Notes under the pieces: generated by a model
What the model was told of the DNA's origin: nothing
Databases searched by the model: none
The model's input: the letters and a program-made list of their open reading frames with translations, nothing else
Program-made: the position numbers and the translations under genes
Assembly: GCA_036924085.1 (NCBI GenBank)
Contig: JAVGWX010000002.1
Location: forward strand, 52,454,105-52,518,104
Source: Ariolimax columbianus
Lineage: Eukaryota; Mollusca; Gastropoda; Stylommatophora; Arionidae
Length of the DNA: 64,000 bases
Direction of reading: 5' to 3'
Part shown: piece after piece, positions 10,800 to 21,088 of the stretch
Numbering within the stretch: position 1 is the first letter of the stretch
Layout: each line of letters starts with the position of its first letter

Positions 10800-11560
10800 T
10801 TTTATTTGTTCATGAAATGCTGCAATATTTGGTCAACAGATACCCAATAGGACAATTCAACTTTATCTCTGATCAAATAATGTAAATCTTTTCCAAATGT
10901 TGATTTATACTTAAACTGCGGACAATTTCTCAAAATTAAAAAAAATGTTTATGCGTATTTCAAATTTATATAACTCTTAAGGTTTATGCATAACGTTTTG
11001 ACATGCACTGATATACACTCTAGCAAAGTTGACACTCTTGTCTTTCCAGCAAAAATTGTGCCAGCTCATTTAAAGAATATGATAAATATTCAACATGGTC
11101 GCCGTTTCCATGGCAACGGACAATGCTGTGTCATCAAATTCTTCGTTAATTCTAATTTCTATTCATGTATGTTGTACGATTGTATTATGGCTGCATCCAA
11201 CAAGTAGCTATAACATATACATTTTTTAAAATGTAATTAGATGTTTACCTAATATCATGTTATACCTTTCCTGTTGACATTGTGGGAGTGTTTTACTTTA
11301 TCATTTGACCTGCTACCTCTCCCTCATATGTTACATTGAGGTGGTGAGGGAGCCGACGTGTCTAAATAATACCAAGAACTATGCCAGGGAAGACAGAAGC
11401 TTCGAGACGGTTTACCCAAACTCTACAGATTAAGGGGGGATAAGGATCAAGCTAAAAAAGGACAACTCAAAGTAAAATAGTTGAATCAAGACGTAACTTA
11501 ACTTTATACAGATTTAGAAGACTCTACATAGTCTGTAAATAACCCGTGTCTTGGATGGTG
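10800..11560. other. No recognised gene
   Basis: AT-rich intronic DNA with chance ORFs only. I see no element ends or splice-bounded coding exon. Confidence 0.5.
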
Positions 11561-11639
11561 GTTTTTACCGATGTACGAGTCCATCCAAACACTAGAGCTA
11601 CGTAGACCAACAACCAGTTAGGCGACATCTATAGTTGCT

Positions 11640-11957
11640 CTTAAAAAACCACATGGGGAAAGTTACAAAATGACTTGGGTAGATTTTTAATTTGAATTTT
11701 GTCGGGCAGCGATAAGCCTACTATATTTTTCGATGTCCAACTGCAAAGGGATTTTTAACGTGCTCGACACTGATCACGGAAGTCCGATCTCACTGCCCAG
11801 AGATCAGAAGAATTTTTGCCAGAAGATCCACGTGAAAAAAATCCTGGTCTCCACCGTTATTCGTACACGCGACACCGAGGCGGAGACCTTACCTCGAGAT
11901 CACTGAGTCCCCCACCCGAGGCGAACACCTTACCTCGAGATCACTGAGTCCCCACCG
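11640..11957 (-). mobile_element. tRNA-Pro-derived SINE (SINE-P) with duplicated head
   Basis: The reverse complement matches the copy at 34305-34620: a tRNA-like head, GGTGGAGACCAGGATTTTTT, CACGTGGATCTTCTGGCAAA, CTGATCTCTGGGCAGTGAGA, GCACGTTAAAAATCC and the AATTAAAAATCTACCCAAG tail. A 41-bp part of the head (GAGATCACTGAGTCCCC with ACCTTACCTCGA) occurs twice in tandem at about 11877-11957, so the A-box half is duplicated. Confidence 0.75.
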
Positions 11958-12123
11958 TGATCAAAGATGGCCAACCTATGGCCTGTGTACCAGAACCGGC
12001 CCGCCAACCAATTTTGATTGACCCTCGAAGTTGATTGAAAATTGCCATGTCCACTGACTCCTGGGCTTAAAACGTTGCACACATTCACACACCCACACAA
12101 ACAAAACGAAACAACACACCCAC

Positions 12124-12205
12124 CTAACATACACAACTACACGCACACACACACACGCGCGCACACACACATACACACACACAGCCTACACAAACACACA
12201 TGCAA
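12124..12205. repeat. (CA)n microsatellite, interrupted
   Basis: CACACA runs with CGCG and CATACA interruptions. The open frames over it are composition artefacts. Confidence 0.9.
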
Positions 12206-12444
12206 CGAAAAAGTTCCTAAATAGCACAAAACAATAGAACATGATGTCGTCAAATCTCTGATGGTACTAGTAGACATATATCGTTATCCACTTCTGAGAT
12301 AAAAGGGCCCTACGTGTGTGCTCTATATTTGGTAGTACACATATTTGTGGGACAACATTTGCTGCCATGACACTAATCAAATCCAACACCACAAACAGAT
12401 TAATTGATTACATTACTCCATGTTCTCAGAATTGCTGCATCTCT

Positions 12445-12586
12445 TGTAAACACAACGCATTCCGTTCTCCGGACTACATCCTGCTACTTGCAAAGTTCTT
12501 TTCAGGGCTTGGTAACGGGAGATTGAGAACGAACGCAGAAGAAGAAGAAGAAGAAGAAGAAGAAGAAGAAGAAGAAGAAGAAGAAC
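12445..12586 (+). mobile_element. SINE-A 3' half with (GAA)n tail
   Basis: It starts near ACACAACGCATTCCGTTCTC and carries GGACTACATCCTGCTACTTG and GGGAGATTGAGAACGAACGC. It ends in about 16 perfect GAA units (12538-12586), the clearest example of the family tail. Confidence 0.9.
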
Positions 12587-12599
12587 TGCATCACAAAGG

Positions 12600-13296
12600 G
12601 AAGTGGACTTCAAGTCACTGGTGAAAAGTTTTGACAAGCCAACGTATTCGGATTGAAATAACACGTAAAGGTATTTTGAAATAATAATTAAACGTCTTAT
12701 TCCAAATTATGAAATAAATTAAAACAATGCATTCATCGTTTATTTAACACTAAATCTCAGAACGTAATTTTAATGATAATATGAGTCTGATCCTCTGGTG
12801 TCACTCTCAACTATAATCTGGCCCCCAGCCAACCTTAAATTAGTCATCACTTACATAGATCCACAAAAAAACAAAAGCTGGTTACAGAAACGTTGGCAAC
12901 CAAAGAAAAGCAATGGGTCATGGGAAAAGGAAGGACCTCAGAATATGAGAAATATGATGCAGTGTAGGGAATGCCGCAAGGAAGCTAAATTGCTGTCTAC
13001 TCTATTGATTATCAAGAAGAGAGGTTGACCAAGAAACACCTGGAGAAAAGACTGAAAATAACATTCGGTCCCTGGATCTCCACCGAGAGCCAGAAAGGCA
13101 GCTCAAGATAGAAATTGCTGAATAAATATTGTCACTTAGTGAAAGTGTTGAACGGAGGGTCGGGCATTGATTGATTATTGCACGCTATTTGGCTTTACCA
13201 CTTTTAAAATTTGTTTGTGAGCTTGACTCATTTTTGTCTTCCTATTTCTGCTTTTTTGGGCGGTAGATTTTTCTTTTTTAAAATGTTGATGTACTG
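12600..13296. other. No recognised gene
   Basis: The short plus-strand frame at 12798-13028 contains WLQKRWQPKKSNGSWEKEG and an R/K-rich end that could be LINE-derived, but it is too short to assign. A degenerate RTE-type C-terminus (GRPRNTWRKD-like) near 13025-13060 is possible. Confidence 0.35.
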
Positions 13297-13297
13297 A

Positions 13298-13528
13298 ACC
13301 TAGACTTATTAATCTTGGACCTAGACTTATTAATCTTGGACCTAGACTTATTAATCTTGGACCTAGACTTATTAATCTTGGACCTAGACTTATTAATCTT
13401 GGACCTAGACTTATTAATCTTGGACCTAGACTTATTAATCTTGGACCTAGACTTATTAATCTTGGACCTAGACTTATAAATCTTGGACCTAGACTTATTA
13501 ATCTTGGACCTAGACTTATTAATCTTGG
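13298..13528. repeat. 21-bp tandem repeat, 11 units
   Basis: Eleven contiguous copies of ACCTAGACTTATTAATCTTGG, with a single T-to-A change in one unit (ATAAAT near 13476). The 21-bp length keeps triplet phase, so the minus strand reads as GPRLISL heptads. I regard the ORF as a by-product. Confidence 0.97.
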
Positions 13529-13564
13529 ACCTAGCCCCAGCAATTATCCATTTGTATCAATTAT

Positions 13565-15452
13565 CGTTGAAGAAAAGAAACAATTAAACAAATGGGAAGT
13601 CAGGGGAGCAACACAACATATAAAAGCTGCGCAAGAAAAGTTACAAGAGAAACAAGAACTGATTAATAAAGATACATAGTGGACACGTGTAAGGATATAG
13701 AAAACCTACAGCAACAAGGCAGGGAGTGAGATGCCTTTAAGGCGATAAGAACACTGATAAGGGAATTCCGCCCGGTTCCACATGTCATCAATGACAAAGA
13801 GGATAACACATTAAGAGAAACAAAAGACATACTGAATAGATAGAGAGAGTACTGCAGAACCATGAATGGAGATAGCACAAAGCACTCAGTTACAATCCTA
13901 CCGAAGGATGAGAAAGAACCTGAACCAACATTGGAGGAAGTACGCTCGACAATCAAAAGCCTGAAAAAGGGAAAGTCCCCAGGATGTGATGATATCCAAG
14001 CAGAGCTAATACAAGCAGGATGGGAGGCAAGTGCTCGTCTATCACAAGCTGTGTAAGCAGATATCGCACAGCGCAGACTGGACAGAAGCATGGAAGAAAT
14101 CAATTTATAATCACCCCGGCCCCCCCCCCCCCCCCCCCCCCAAGGCAACCTGAAGCTGTGCACGAACTATCGAACTATTGCGCTATCAGCCACGCTAGCA
14201 AGATACTCTTGCGAATCCTATTAAGAAGGATAGAGAAAAGGTTTGAATCTGAAATTCACGTAGTAAAGGCAGGTTTTAGGAAAGACAGAGGAACAATGGA
14301 CCACATATTCAATTTAAGGAATATCTACGAAATATGTAGATAGTTTAATGTAAACCTGTTCACATGTTTCATTGATTACACTAACGCCTTCGATACGGTA
14401 AAACATCAAAATCTGTGGAGAATCATGAAGGAAATGGGGTTTCCTTTGCATATTATTCATCTCATTCAAACATTATACCAAGATCAAGAAGTCGCTGTCC
14501 GGGTATCTGGGCAAACATCAGATTGGTTTGCAGTACAAAATGGAGTAAGACAGGGATGTATCCTCTCACCTTATCTGCACAACATATATGCGGAATGTAT
14601 AATGAGAAATGTTCGAGAAGACGAGAACATTGAAAGTTTCGACCCATTTACTATTGGCGAGTACGAGATTTCAGAGTAACGATACGCAGATGACACAGTG
14701 ATACTATCAAGAAATGCAGAAGGGCTAAAGCAGCTCATTTCAGCCGTAAATGGACACAGTAAAGATCAAAACCTATTTATAAACATAAACAAAACAAAGA
14801 TAAAAACCACCGACAAAACACAATGTCAGCATACATTTACAGTGGGTGGTGAGGCAATAGATCAGGTCGCCCATTTCGAATATCTGGGCTCCAGAATTGA
14901 CAAAAATGGCGACTGCTCGAAAGAAATCAGAAGAAGACTAGCCATGGTAATGCAGAGATTGAGCAGACAGCCTGAAGAAATGATGGCAGAGCACCAACAA
15001 AATGATAAAAGTAAAAGTCTTGAGAGCCTGTGTTTTTCCTGTGGCAGCTTATGGCTGCGAATCATTGACGATTACCAAAACTTCCAGACAAAGAATCGAA
15101 TCCGTTAAGTCAAAATGTTACAGAAAGATCCTCAGAATCCCCTGGACAAAGACAAATATAGACATTCGATAAGAGTTGAGCATAGAGAAGAACTGGTTTA
15201 TCAATTCCATTTTGGCTAGAAAATGCAAATACTTTGGTCACATCAAGAGACACAACAGTCTTGAGAGAACAGTGGTGGAAGGTATGGTGCCAGGCAAAAG
15301 AGGAAGCGGTAGACCAAGAAGACGATGACACAAGATATCTAGGAATGCCTGAGTATAACTGGCGGAGGCTGGAGTTTTGGCAAGGGAACGAGTTTCTTTC
15401 AGACAGACTGTGATGTGAGCGACGTTCTTTAAAGAACATGCTACATGATGAT
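13565..15452 (+). mobile_element. RTE-like LINE, RT to 3' end, decayed
   Basis: Frame pieces in order: KSLKKGKSPGCDDIQAELIQ (13941-14020), GFRKDRGTMDHIFNLRNIYE (14270-14335), CFIDYTNAFDTVKHQNLW (14368-14420), QNGVRQGCILSPYLHNIYAE (14536-14595), RYADDTVILSRN with the YADD catalytic motif (14680-14715), FEYLGSRIDKNGDCSKEIRR and the C-terminal block. Stops at 14341 and 14677 and frameshifts make it non-functional. A 22-C run at 14120-14141 interrupts the RT. The 3' end GACGTTCTTTAAAGAACATG at about 15419-15438 matches the copies at 9222 and 50612. Confidence 0.88.
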
Positions 15453-15459
15453 CAATTAT

Positions 15460-16320
15460 AGGGTTACAAACTCACCAATACTTCAATACTTTGAGCGCCA
15501 AATGCTTTGTTAAGATTTGACATGACTTTGCTATTTTTTTTTACCTTCCCGAAACAACACCGAAACATAACTGTTAGCTAAACATGAAACACATTAAACT
15601 AATTTGGTGCTTCTTTTTCCGGTCGGACGCCATTGGAAACGGCTAGAGGCAAATGCTAACAATATTATCATTGGTTGCCGCACTAATTAATTCTACAAAT
15701 GGCACGAATCGTTAATACTGGATCAGCCGATGGCCATCATCAGCCTTACCATCAAGTGCCATGCAATCTGAGGTCAGCCATCAATTCCTTCGAAATGGTG
15801 TTGAGTCGCATGAGTAGGGTAAAGCGCAACATACTGACCAATAACACCCCCCATCCCACCCACCCTCGCTCTCCCCATCTAGTCCACGCCCTGCACCTGT
15901 AATCAAACTGTGTTGCAGCAGTCTGGTCAACGAGGTAGGGATTGACACTGTGATTTACGTACTGGGAAACTTACCCAGAAACTTCGCATTGCACTGAAGG
16001 AAGACCCATGTTAACCTGCTTGAGTACTCTCCAAGACATAATGAGCCACAAGAACCTTACTGAAGTCAACAATAAATACAACAACCTGCTGCTAGAGAAC
16101 AGGAAACAATACAACACGTCGTCCAGAAAAGAATGTAAGCACAAAGTGAAGGTCACAGAAGAGGGAATAGACTAATCACGGACAACTCACCTAGAGTATA
16201 ATAGGTTAACTGGGTGAACTGGTTCGTAAAAAAATCGGAATTCGTACCCCGTACATTTGCCATGCAATTTTATTGATGGACTGCTAATATATCAATTTTG
16301 GTTTGAAACATTAAGAGGAG
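15460..16320. other. No confident gene; one short plus-strand frame
   Basis: A plus-strand frame at about 15990-16173 contains NLTEVNNKYNNLLLENRKQY and ends at TAG/TAA after KVTEEGID. It is hydrophilic and possibly helical. No homology is recognised and no splice sites are clear, so I do not call it a gene. Confidence 0.3.
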
Positions 16321-16324
16321 TGGA

Positions 16325-16705
16325 GGTTCTTGAATGCTCACAATGAGTAATATTACTCTTTTGTAAGCCCTTAAAAGGACGTTAAGTGACAGGTTGTCGT
16401 AGCTTTCCTCACATCCCGAGCGTGATGATAAGGGTGGACCGGGGTCCTCCAGGTGATTGTGCTATTCTTGGCTTCATCTGAGTGTCGATCACTATTATGG
16501 GGATCACGTCGATCCCTCACCTTGTTGTTAGTCAGGCTGCCATGAAAACAGCCGTTACCAGGAAGGGCTACGAGGAAGCAAAGGTGAGGGTCTTGCCCAC
16601 TATGGTTTGCCTGAACCTGAATAACATGTCTAATCTGATCAGTATATCTTGCCTGACCAAGCGTTAGTCTTCCTTCCTAGGGATGGGGACGGGGGTAGTT
16701 CTACA
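16325..16705 (+). repeat. Dispersed repeat, copy 1 (also at 62685-63420)
   Basis: Shared landmarks with the second copy: AGTAA(T)ATTACTCTTTTG, AAAAGGACGTTAAGTG, GTAGCTTTCC, CCGAGCGTG, GTGCTAT.CTTG, CTTCATC, GGGATCAC.TCGATCCC, then GTCAG.CTG.CATGAAA, CAGTATG-type and TTGCCTGACCA with AGTCTT. The family is unclassified. It lies just 5' of the ACSL exon 1 donor. Confidence 0.6.
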
Positions 16706-16807
16706 TATCCTATACCTGTCACCAGCCTACCTGCAAGAATTTGAGAGCGAGTGAAGATATATGACAAAACTGAACATAAGAAAGCACCAAGCACACTTAA
16801 CACTTAC

Positions 16808-16939
16808 CGGTACCTCGATGCACTGATCATTCAGGTCAATCGGCGGTCTCTCAATTGGCTTTGGTGTCTGGAGCAAGTAGTAGGCAACTATTGCCCCTAG
16901 TGTGACAACGCCTATCAACGTGAGGTAGTCCATGGCATG
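16808..16939 (-). CDS. ACSL-family long-chain acyl-CoA ligase, first coding exon
   Basis: The ATG is at 16933-16931, six bases inside an exon with a good acceptor (pyrimidine-rich CTTTTCATACAG). The 42 codons begin MDYLTLIGVVTLGAIVAYYL, a hydrophobic N-terminal anchor, then PKPIERPPIDLNDQCIEVP. This matches the TRPxPxxPxxDLxxQSVEV segment just after the membrane anchor of ACSL1/5. The donor GTAAGTG follows in phase 0, compatible with the exon at 370-484. The acceptor before the ATG implies at least one 5'-UTR exon further right, which I could not locate. The anchor suggests ER or outer mitochondrial membrane placement. Confidence 0.85.
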
Positions 16940-17159
16940 CTGTATGAAAAGCAAAGAGTAATAAGGATCAGGGGAAACCCACATGCACATCACCGTTCTC
17001 GATCCTGGAAACATCAGACTGACCAACTAGGTGGGGAACGACGCTATAATGAGCTTACTGAAGGGCCGAGTATCCGAGGTCCACTTTCTTAAGTACACCT
17101 CAACATGTAAGAGGACTCACTGTACCCTCTTAGCAAAGAAACGCCGTTAAGAGTTACCT

Positions 17160-17480
17160 CAACTTAGTTAGTTGCCCATCGCAAGCGATGATGACGACAT
17201 CATGAGACGGGTTTGTCTTGATGATGTAGCGTGCGCTGTATGTGGATTATAGTGAGGAAGAACTGCGCTGGTCATGAACCTCACTCTCTGGTCCCGAGCT
17301 ATGTTGGTCTAGTGGCAAGACATAGGTCAAGACGACTGAAGGTAACTCAGGATGCAGGCACTCTGGTCTCACCACCCTTGAGATCAGGGATCCCTGAAAA
17401 ACTTGCGGGATTCGATCGCTCACCGTTTCTGTTCATCGCTTTCAGAGCAGATTTCTTGACCACTCGGCCACTGCGACCCA
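17160..17480 (-). mobile_element. tRNA-Ser-like SINE or tRNA pseudogene
   Basis: On the minus strand from 17480 the sequence begins GGGTCGCAGTGGCCGAGTGG, with a perfect A box. It continues with a CTCTGAAAG loop (UGA-like anticodon) and GATCGAATCCCGC, a near-consensus B box at 17405-17419. A non-tRNA body follows. Spacing and class II layout resemble tRNA-Ser. The arms do not all pair and the head continues into unrelated sequence, so a SINE is more likely than a working tRNA. Confidence 0.55.
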
Positions 17481-17578
17481 CAAAAGACTCCGCAGAGTCG
17501 GTAGACAACCAGTATCTCATACTATTCGTATAGTTTCCTCACAAAGTGACTCTATGACGATTGGAATATTCATACTTC

Positions 17579-18056
17579 TCAAAGGTTTCCACCGCGCAGT
17601 GGCGCTGGAGAGGTCTTTGCTGATGGACCTGGGGGGTTGTCATTTAGCACAACTAAGCACGAGTATACATCCATGCTTTTAAAAGGTTCCCCCGCGCAGT
17701 CACAGTGGCGCTGGAGAGGTCTTTGCTGATGGATCTGGGGGTTGTCATTTAGCACAACTAAGCACGAGTATGTATCCATGCTTTCCAAAGGCTTCCCCCC
17801 CCCCCCCAGCATAGTGTCGCTGGAGAGGTCTTTGCTGATGGATCTGGGGGTTGTCATTTAGCACAACTAAGCACGAGTATACATCCATGCTTTTAAAAGG
17901 TTCCCCCGCGCAGTCACAGTGGCGCTGGAGAGGTCTTTGCTGATGGATCTGGGGGTTGTCATTTAGCACAACTAAGCACGAGTATGTATCCATGCTTTCC
18001 AAAGGCTTCCCCCCCCCACCCCCCCCCCCCCCCAGCATAGTGTCGCTGGAGAGGTT
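17579..18056. repeat. Dimeric tandem array (two ~108-bp unit types), left part
   Basis: Units share GGTCTTTGCTGATGGATCTG, GTTGTCATTTAGCACAACTA and AGCACGAGTAT.CATCCATGC. Type 1 continues TTTTAAAAGGTTCCCCCGCG, type 2 continues TTTCCAAAGGCTTCCCC with a long C run. Types alternate, giving a ~218-bp higher-order repeat. The array is cut at GCTGGAGAGGT by a CR1 element and resumes at 21318. Confidence 0.93.
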
Positions 18057-18079
18057 AAGGACTTAAGGAAAAAAAGTTT

Positions 18080-18319
18080 AGAAAGGTCACAATGATGGGC
18101 ATTTTAGACAGAGCAGATGGGTCAGACTATCTAGATAGCAAAATAATAGGTATCAACCTTAGGTTACAGGTGATGTGTGCGGACATGGGAATGGAATTTA
18201 TTGATGTTAAAGTAGACAAAAGTAAAATGTTGGATAGGGGAGGTTTACATCTAAATGAGATAGGACAGCATGTTGTAGCAAAGTATATGTTCTATCATTG
18301 TGTTAGAAATTTAAACTAG
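18080..18319 (+). CDS. CR1 ORF1 remnant: SGNH-hydrolase/esterase C-terminus
   Basis: The open frame runs in from the truncation and reads KFRKVTMMGILDRADGSDYL, RLQVMCADMGMEFIDV, then LDRGGLHLNEIGQHVVAKYM. The DxxxHLNExG block is the C-terminal catalytic Asp/His region of SGNH hydrolases. Such an esterase domain is known in ORF1 of some CR1-group LINEs. The N-terminal GDS serine block is missing. The frame closes at TAG (18317-18319), 8 bp before the ORF2 ATG. Confidence 0.7.
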   Translation, partial: RKVTMMGILDRADGSDYLDSKIIGINLRLQVMCADMGMEFIDVKVDKSKMLDRGGLHLNEIGQHVVAKYMFYHCVRNLN

Positions 18320-18327
18320 TAAGGCCT

Positions 18328-19578
18328 ATGAAGTATGAGACTAAAGATAGGCCTACAATAGGGTGCTATAGAGGATGTAGTCAAAGGGGTAATTTGGTGT
18401 CAGGGAAGTGTGAAATACATTGTAAAAAAGCAAACACTAAAATGATAAATCAGAAGCAAAAAGAGGAAAACCAACAACATTACAAACTAAAATGTTTTTA
18501 TGCAAATGTGAGAAGCATAGTAAATAAAAGAGAAGAATTGGAACTGTATGTAGAAGAAGAAAAACCAGATATAATAGGGTTAACAGAATCATGGACATAT
18601 GAGGAGATTGCAGATAGTGAACTTGAAATTGAGGGATATACAATGTTAAGGAAATATAGGATAATTGGAGACAAGACTAAGGGAGGTGGCGTTTTATTAT
18701 ACTGTATAAATTCTGTTAATATAACGATCAAAGATTATTTATCATGTGGTAACAAAAATGAAAGTGTATGGGGAGAAATAGAAAGTGGGGGTGAAAAAAC
18801 AGTGATTGGAGTGTGCTATAGATGTCCATCAAGTCAAAAAGAGGAAGATGAGGAGCTGATTAGTAGTATAGCAAAAGCAAGTAAAGGGAAATTATTATTA
18901 ATGGGAGATTTCAACTATCCAGAAATAAAATGGGATATGGCAGAAGCACTTGTAGAGTCAAAACCTTTTTTTACGTGCATAACTGACAATTTTTTAATTC
19001 AACATGTAGAAGCAGCCACCAGAGGCAAAAACATACTCGACCTAGTTTTTACCACAGAGGAAAATATGATTGAAAACGTAACCGTTGGGGAACTGTTTGG
19101 CTCAAGTGACCATCAAATCATCCGTTGGGATCTTAAAGAAGTAAACATAAACACGCGAACATACGACTACTCTAAGGCAGATGTTAAGAGGATGAAAGAG
19201 GCAGCGAACCACATAATCTGGAAAGATATTATTGTAGGAACAGATGTTGAACAGGAGTGGGAAAGTTTTAAAATAGTTCTAGAAACGCTAAAAGAGGAAT
19301 GTGTTCCATGTAGGGAGGTAAACCCCAAGCGTAAAAAGTGGATAACTAGATTTGTAGTGAAATGTAGAAGAGCAAAAAATAAAGCATGGCAAAAATATAT
19401 AGAGGCAGGTAAATCAAAAGAAACATATGTAAAATATTTGGACAAGCAGAACATATCTCAGAAAGCGAATAAAACAGCAAAAATAGACTTGGAAAAAAAC
19501 TTGCTCAGAGAATCAAGACTGATAGTAAAAGATTCTTTTCTTATGTTAGAAAAAAACAAAGAACGAAATACAAAGTAG
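18328..19578 (+). CDS. CR1 ORF2 N-terminal part: AP-type endonuclease
   Basis: 416 residues with apurinic-type endonuclease motifs in order: CFYANVRSIVNKREELEL (residues ~52-69), DIIGLTESW (catalytic Glu), GGVLLYC, VCYRCPS, LLMGDFNYPEIKWD (catalytic Asp/Asn) and GSSDHQIIRWDL (Asp-His). It nicks target DNA to prime reverse transcription. The frame ends early at MLEKNKERNTK; the family continuation SYVRKKQRTKYKVDPLID is found in another frame from about 19535, so a single-base change near 19530 broke the ORF. The start at 18328 is the first in-frame ATG. Confidence 0.88.
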   Translation: MKYETKDRPTIGCYRGCSQRGNLVSGKCEIHCKKANTKMINQKQKEENQQHYKLKCFYANVRSIVNKREELELYVEEEKPDIIGLTESWTYEEIADSELEIEGYTMLRKYRIIGDKTKGGGVLLYCINSVNITIKDYLSCGNKNESVWGEIESGGEKTVIGVCYRCPSSQKEEDEELISSIAKASKGKLLLMGDFNYPEIKWDMAEALVESKPFFTCITDNFLIQHVEAATRGKNILDLVFTTEENMIENVTVGELFGSSDHQIIRWDLKEVNINTRTYDYSKADVKRMKEAANHIIWKDIIVGTDVEQEWESFKIVLETLKEECVPCREVNPKRKKWITRFVVKCRRAKNKAWQKYIEAGKSKETYVKYLDKQNISQKANKTAKIDLEKNLLRESRLIVKDSFLMLEKNKERNTK

Positions 19579-19717
19579 ACCCTCTCATAGATAGTACAGG
19601 AAAAATAATAAGTGAGAATAGGGAGGAAGCTAATCTACTCAAGCAGTACTTTGGCACAGTCTACACAAAAGAGGACTGCTCCAAGATCTCAGGGCTTATG
19701 GATATCTTTCAAAAGAC

Positions 19718-21088
19718 ATGGATACAGTGGGATTAAGATCAATCTGTATTACAGAGGAAATGGTTTTTAAAAAATTGGAGGGGTTGAAAGTGAATAAATG
19801 TCCAGGTCAAGATGGTATTCACTCAAAATTGCTGTATGAAATTAGAAACCAACTAGCAAAACCATTGGCTATATTATGTTCTCAATCACTTACAAAAGGG
19901 ATTGTTCCACGGGATTGGAAAGATGCAGGAGTGATCCCCTTTTTCAAAAAAGGCAAAAAATCAGATCCGGCAAATTATAGACCGGTGAGTTTAACGACCA
20001 TAGTCTGTAAATTGTTAGAGTCAATAATCAAAGAAAACATTGTAATGCATTTAGAAAAGTTTAATCTAATTAGAAATAGTCAGCATGGGTTTACTAGAGG
20101 GAGATCATGCTTAACAAATCTATTAGAATTCATGGAGGAGGTTACTAAAATCATAGATAAAGGGGAGCCAGTGGATGTTATTTATCTAGACTTTGCAAAG
20201 GCCTTTGATAGAGTACCTCATCAAAGATTATTTCGAAAGTTAAAATCACATGGAATAGGTGGCGAAGTTGCCAAATGGATTGAAAATTGGTTAACGGGAA
20301 GAAGGCAGAGGGTGGGCATAAATAAGGAGTACTCTGAGTGGAGTGAAGTGAAAAGTGGTGTGCCACAGGGCTCGGTTTTGGGACCAATTTTGTTTTTGAT
20401 ATATATAAATGATTTGGACATTGATATGAGATCCATGATTGCAAAATTTGCTGATGACACAAAACTATGCAGTAGTGTCTCATCTAAAGCGGAAGTGGAT
20501 ATATTGATGTCGGATTTAGATAAAATTCGAGAATGGTCTGTAAGCTGGCAAATGGAGTTTAATGTAGATAAATGTACAGTCATCCACATGGGTAGATCCA
20601 ATATGGAACATAATTACAGAATGGGAGAAAACAATATTAGAAAGATAGATAAGGAAAGGGACCTAGGGGTTATAATAGATCATACAGGAAAGGTGAGTGA
20701 GCAAGTTAAGGTAGCAGTGAAAAAGGCAAATGCAATGTTAGTTATGATAAAAAGAAATATTAAACATAGGAGCAAGGAAGTGATCGTCAAACTGTATAAA
20801 GCTTTAGTTAGACCTAGATTGGAGTACTGTGTACAGGTGTGGAGTCCTTATCATAGAGGGGACATAAACATGCTGGAAAGAATACAAAAAAGAGCGACAA
20901 AGATGATAGTGGGATTCCAGAATTACAGTTATGAGGAACGACTCAGAAAACCCGGCCTACAGTGTCTCGAAGAGAGAAGAATTCGTGGTGACTTAATACA
21001 GGTTTATAAGATGATCAGAGGAATCGATAAATTAGACTATAACAAGTTTTTTAAAAATACAGCCACCTACAATAACACGAGGGCATAG
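19718..21088 (+). CDS. CR1 ORF2 C-terminal part: reverse transcriptase
   Basis: 456 open codons containing the full RT fingers-palm series: [73 protein letters not shown] (first catalytic Asp), [33 protein letters not shown] (catalytic FADD, near 20446-20484), [14 protein letters not shown], and the C-terminal [20 protein letters not shown] and [12 protein letters not shown]. The true protein start lies upstream in other frames. A frameshift near 21065 precedes the last ~60 codons ([24 protein letters not shown]). Confidence 0.92.
   Translation: MDTVGLRSICITEEMVFKKLEGLKVNKCPGQDGIHSKLLYEIRNQLAKPLAILCSQSLTKGIVPRDWKDAGVIPFFKKGKKSDPANYRPVSLTTIVCKLLESIIKENIVMHLEKFNLIRNSQHGFTRGRSCLTNLLEFMEEVTKIIDKGEPVDVIYLDFAKAFDRVPHQRLFRKLKSHGIGGEVAKWIENWLTGRRQRVGINKEYSEWSEVKSGVPQGSVLGPILFLIYINDLDIDMRSMIAKFADDTKLCSSVSSKAEVDILMSDLDKIREWSVSWQMEFNVDKCTVIHMGRSNMEHNYRMGENNIRKIDKERDLGVIIDHTGKVSEQVKVAVKKANAMLVMIKRNIKHRSKEVIVKLYKALVRPRLEYCVQVWSPYHRGDINMLERIQKRATKMIVGFQNYSYEERLRKPGLQCLEERRIRGDLIQVYKMIRGIDKLDYNKFFKNTATYNNTRA

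Larger units (their letters stand above)
485..16807 (-). other. Large ACSL intron filled with mobile elements
   Basis: The interval between the two ACSL coding exons is 16.3 kb in phase 0. It contains no recognisable host exon. It holds at least six LINE fragments from three clades, four or more SINE-like copies, a Mutator-like fragment, two minisatellites and several microsatellites, annotated separately. Confidence 0.75.

Noticed and set aside
12316..12624. 102-codon ORF with a poly-Glu stretch
   Set aside because: The Glu run is the GAA tail of a SINE-A copy; the rest has no coding character.
16727..17026. 99-codon minus-strand ORF as a stand-alone gene
   Set aside because: Only its central part (16933-16808) is coding. 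It is an ACSL exon bounded by an acceptor and donor; the rest is intron.
17231..17533. 100-codon plus-strand ORF
   Set aside because: It lies antisense to a tRNA-Ser-like head and has no recognisable domain.
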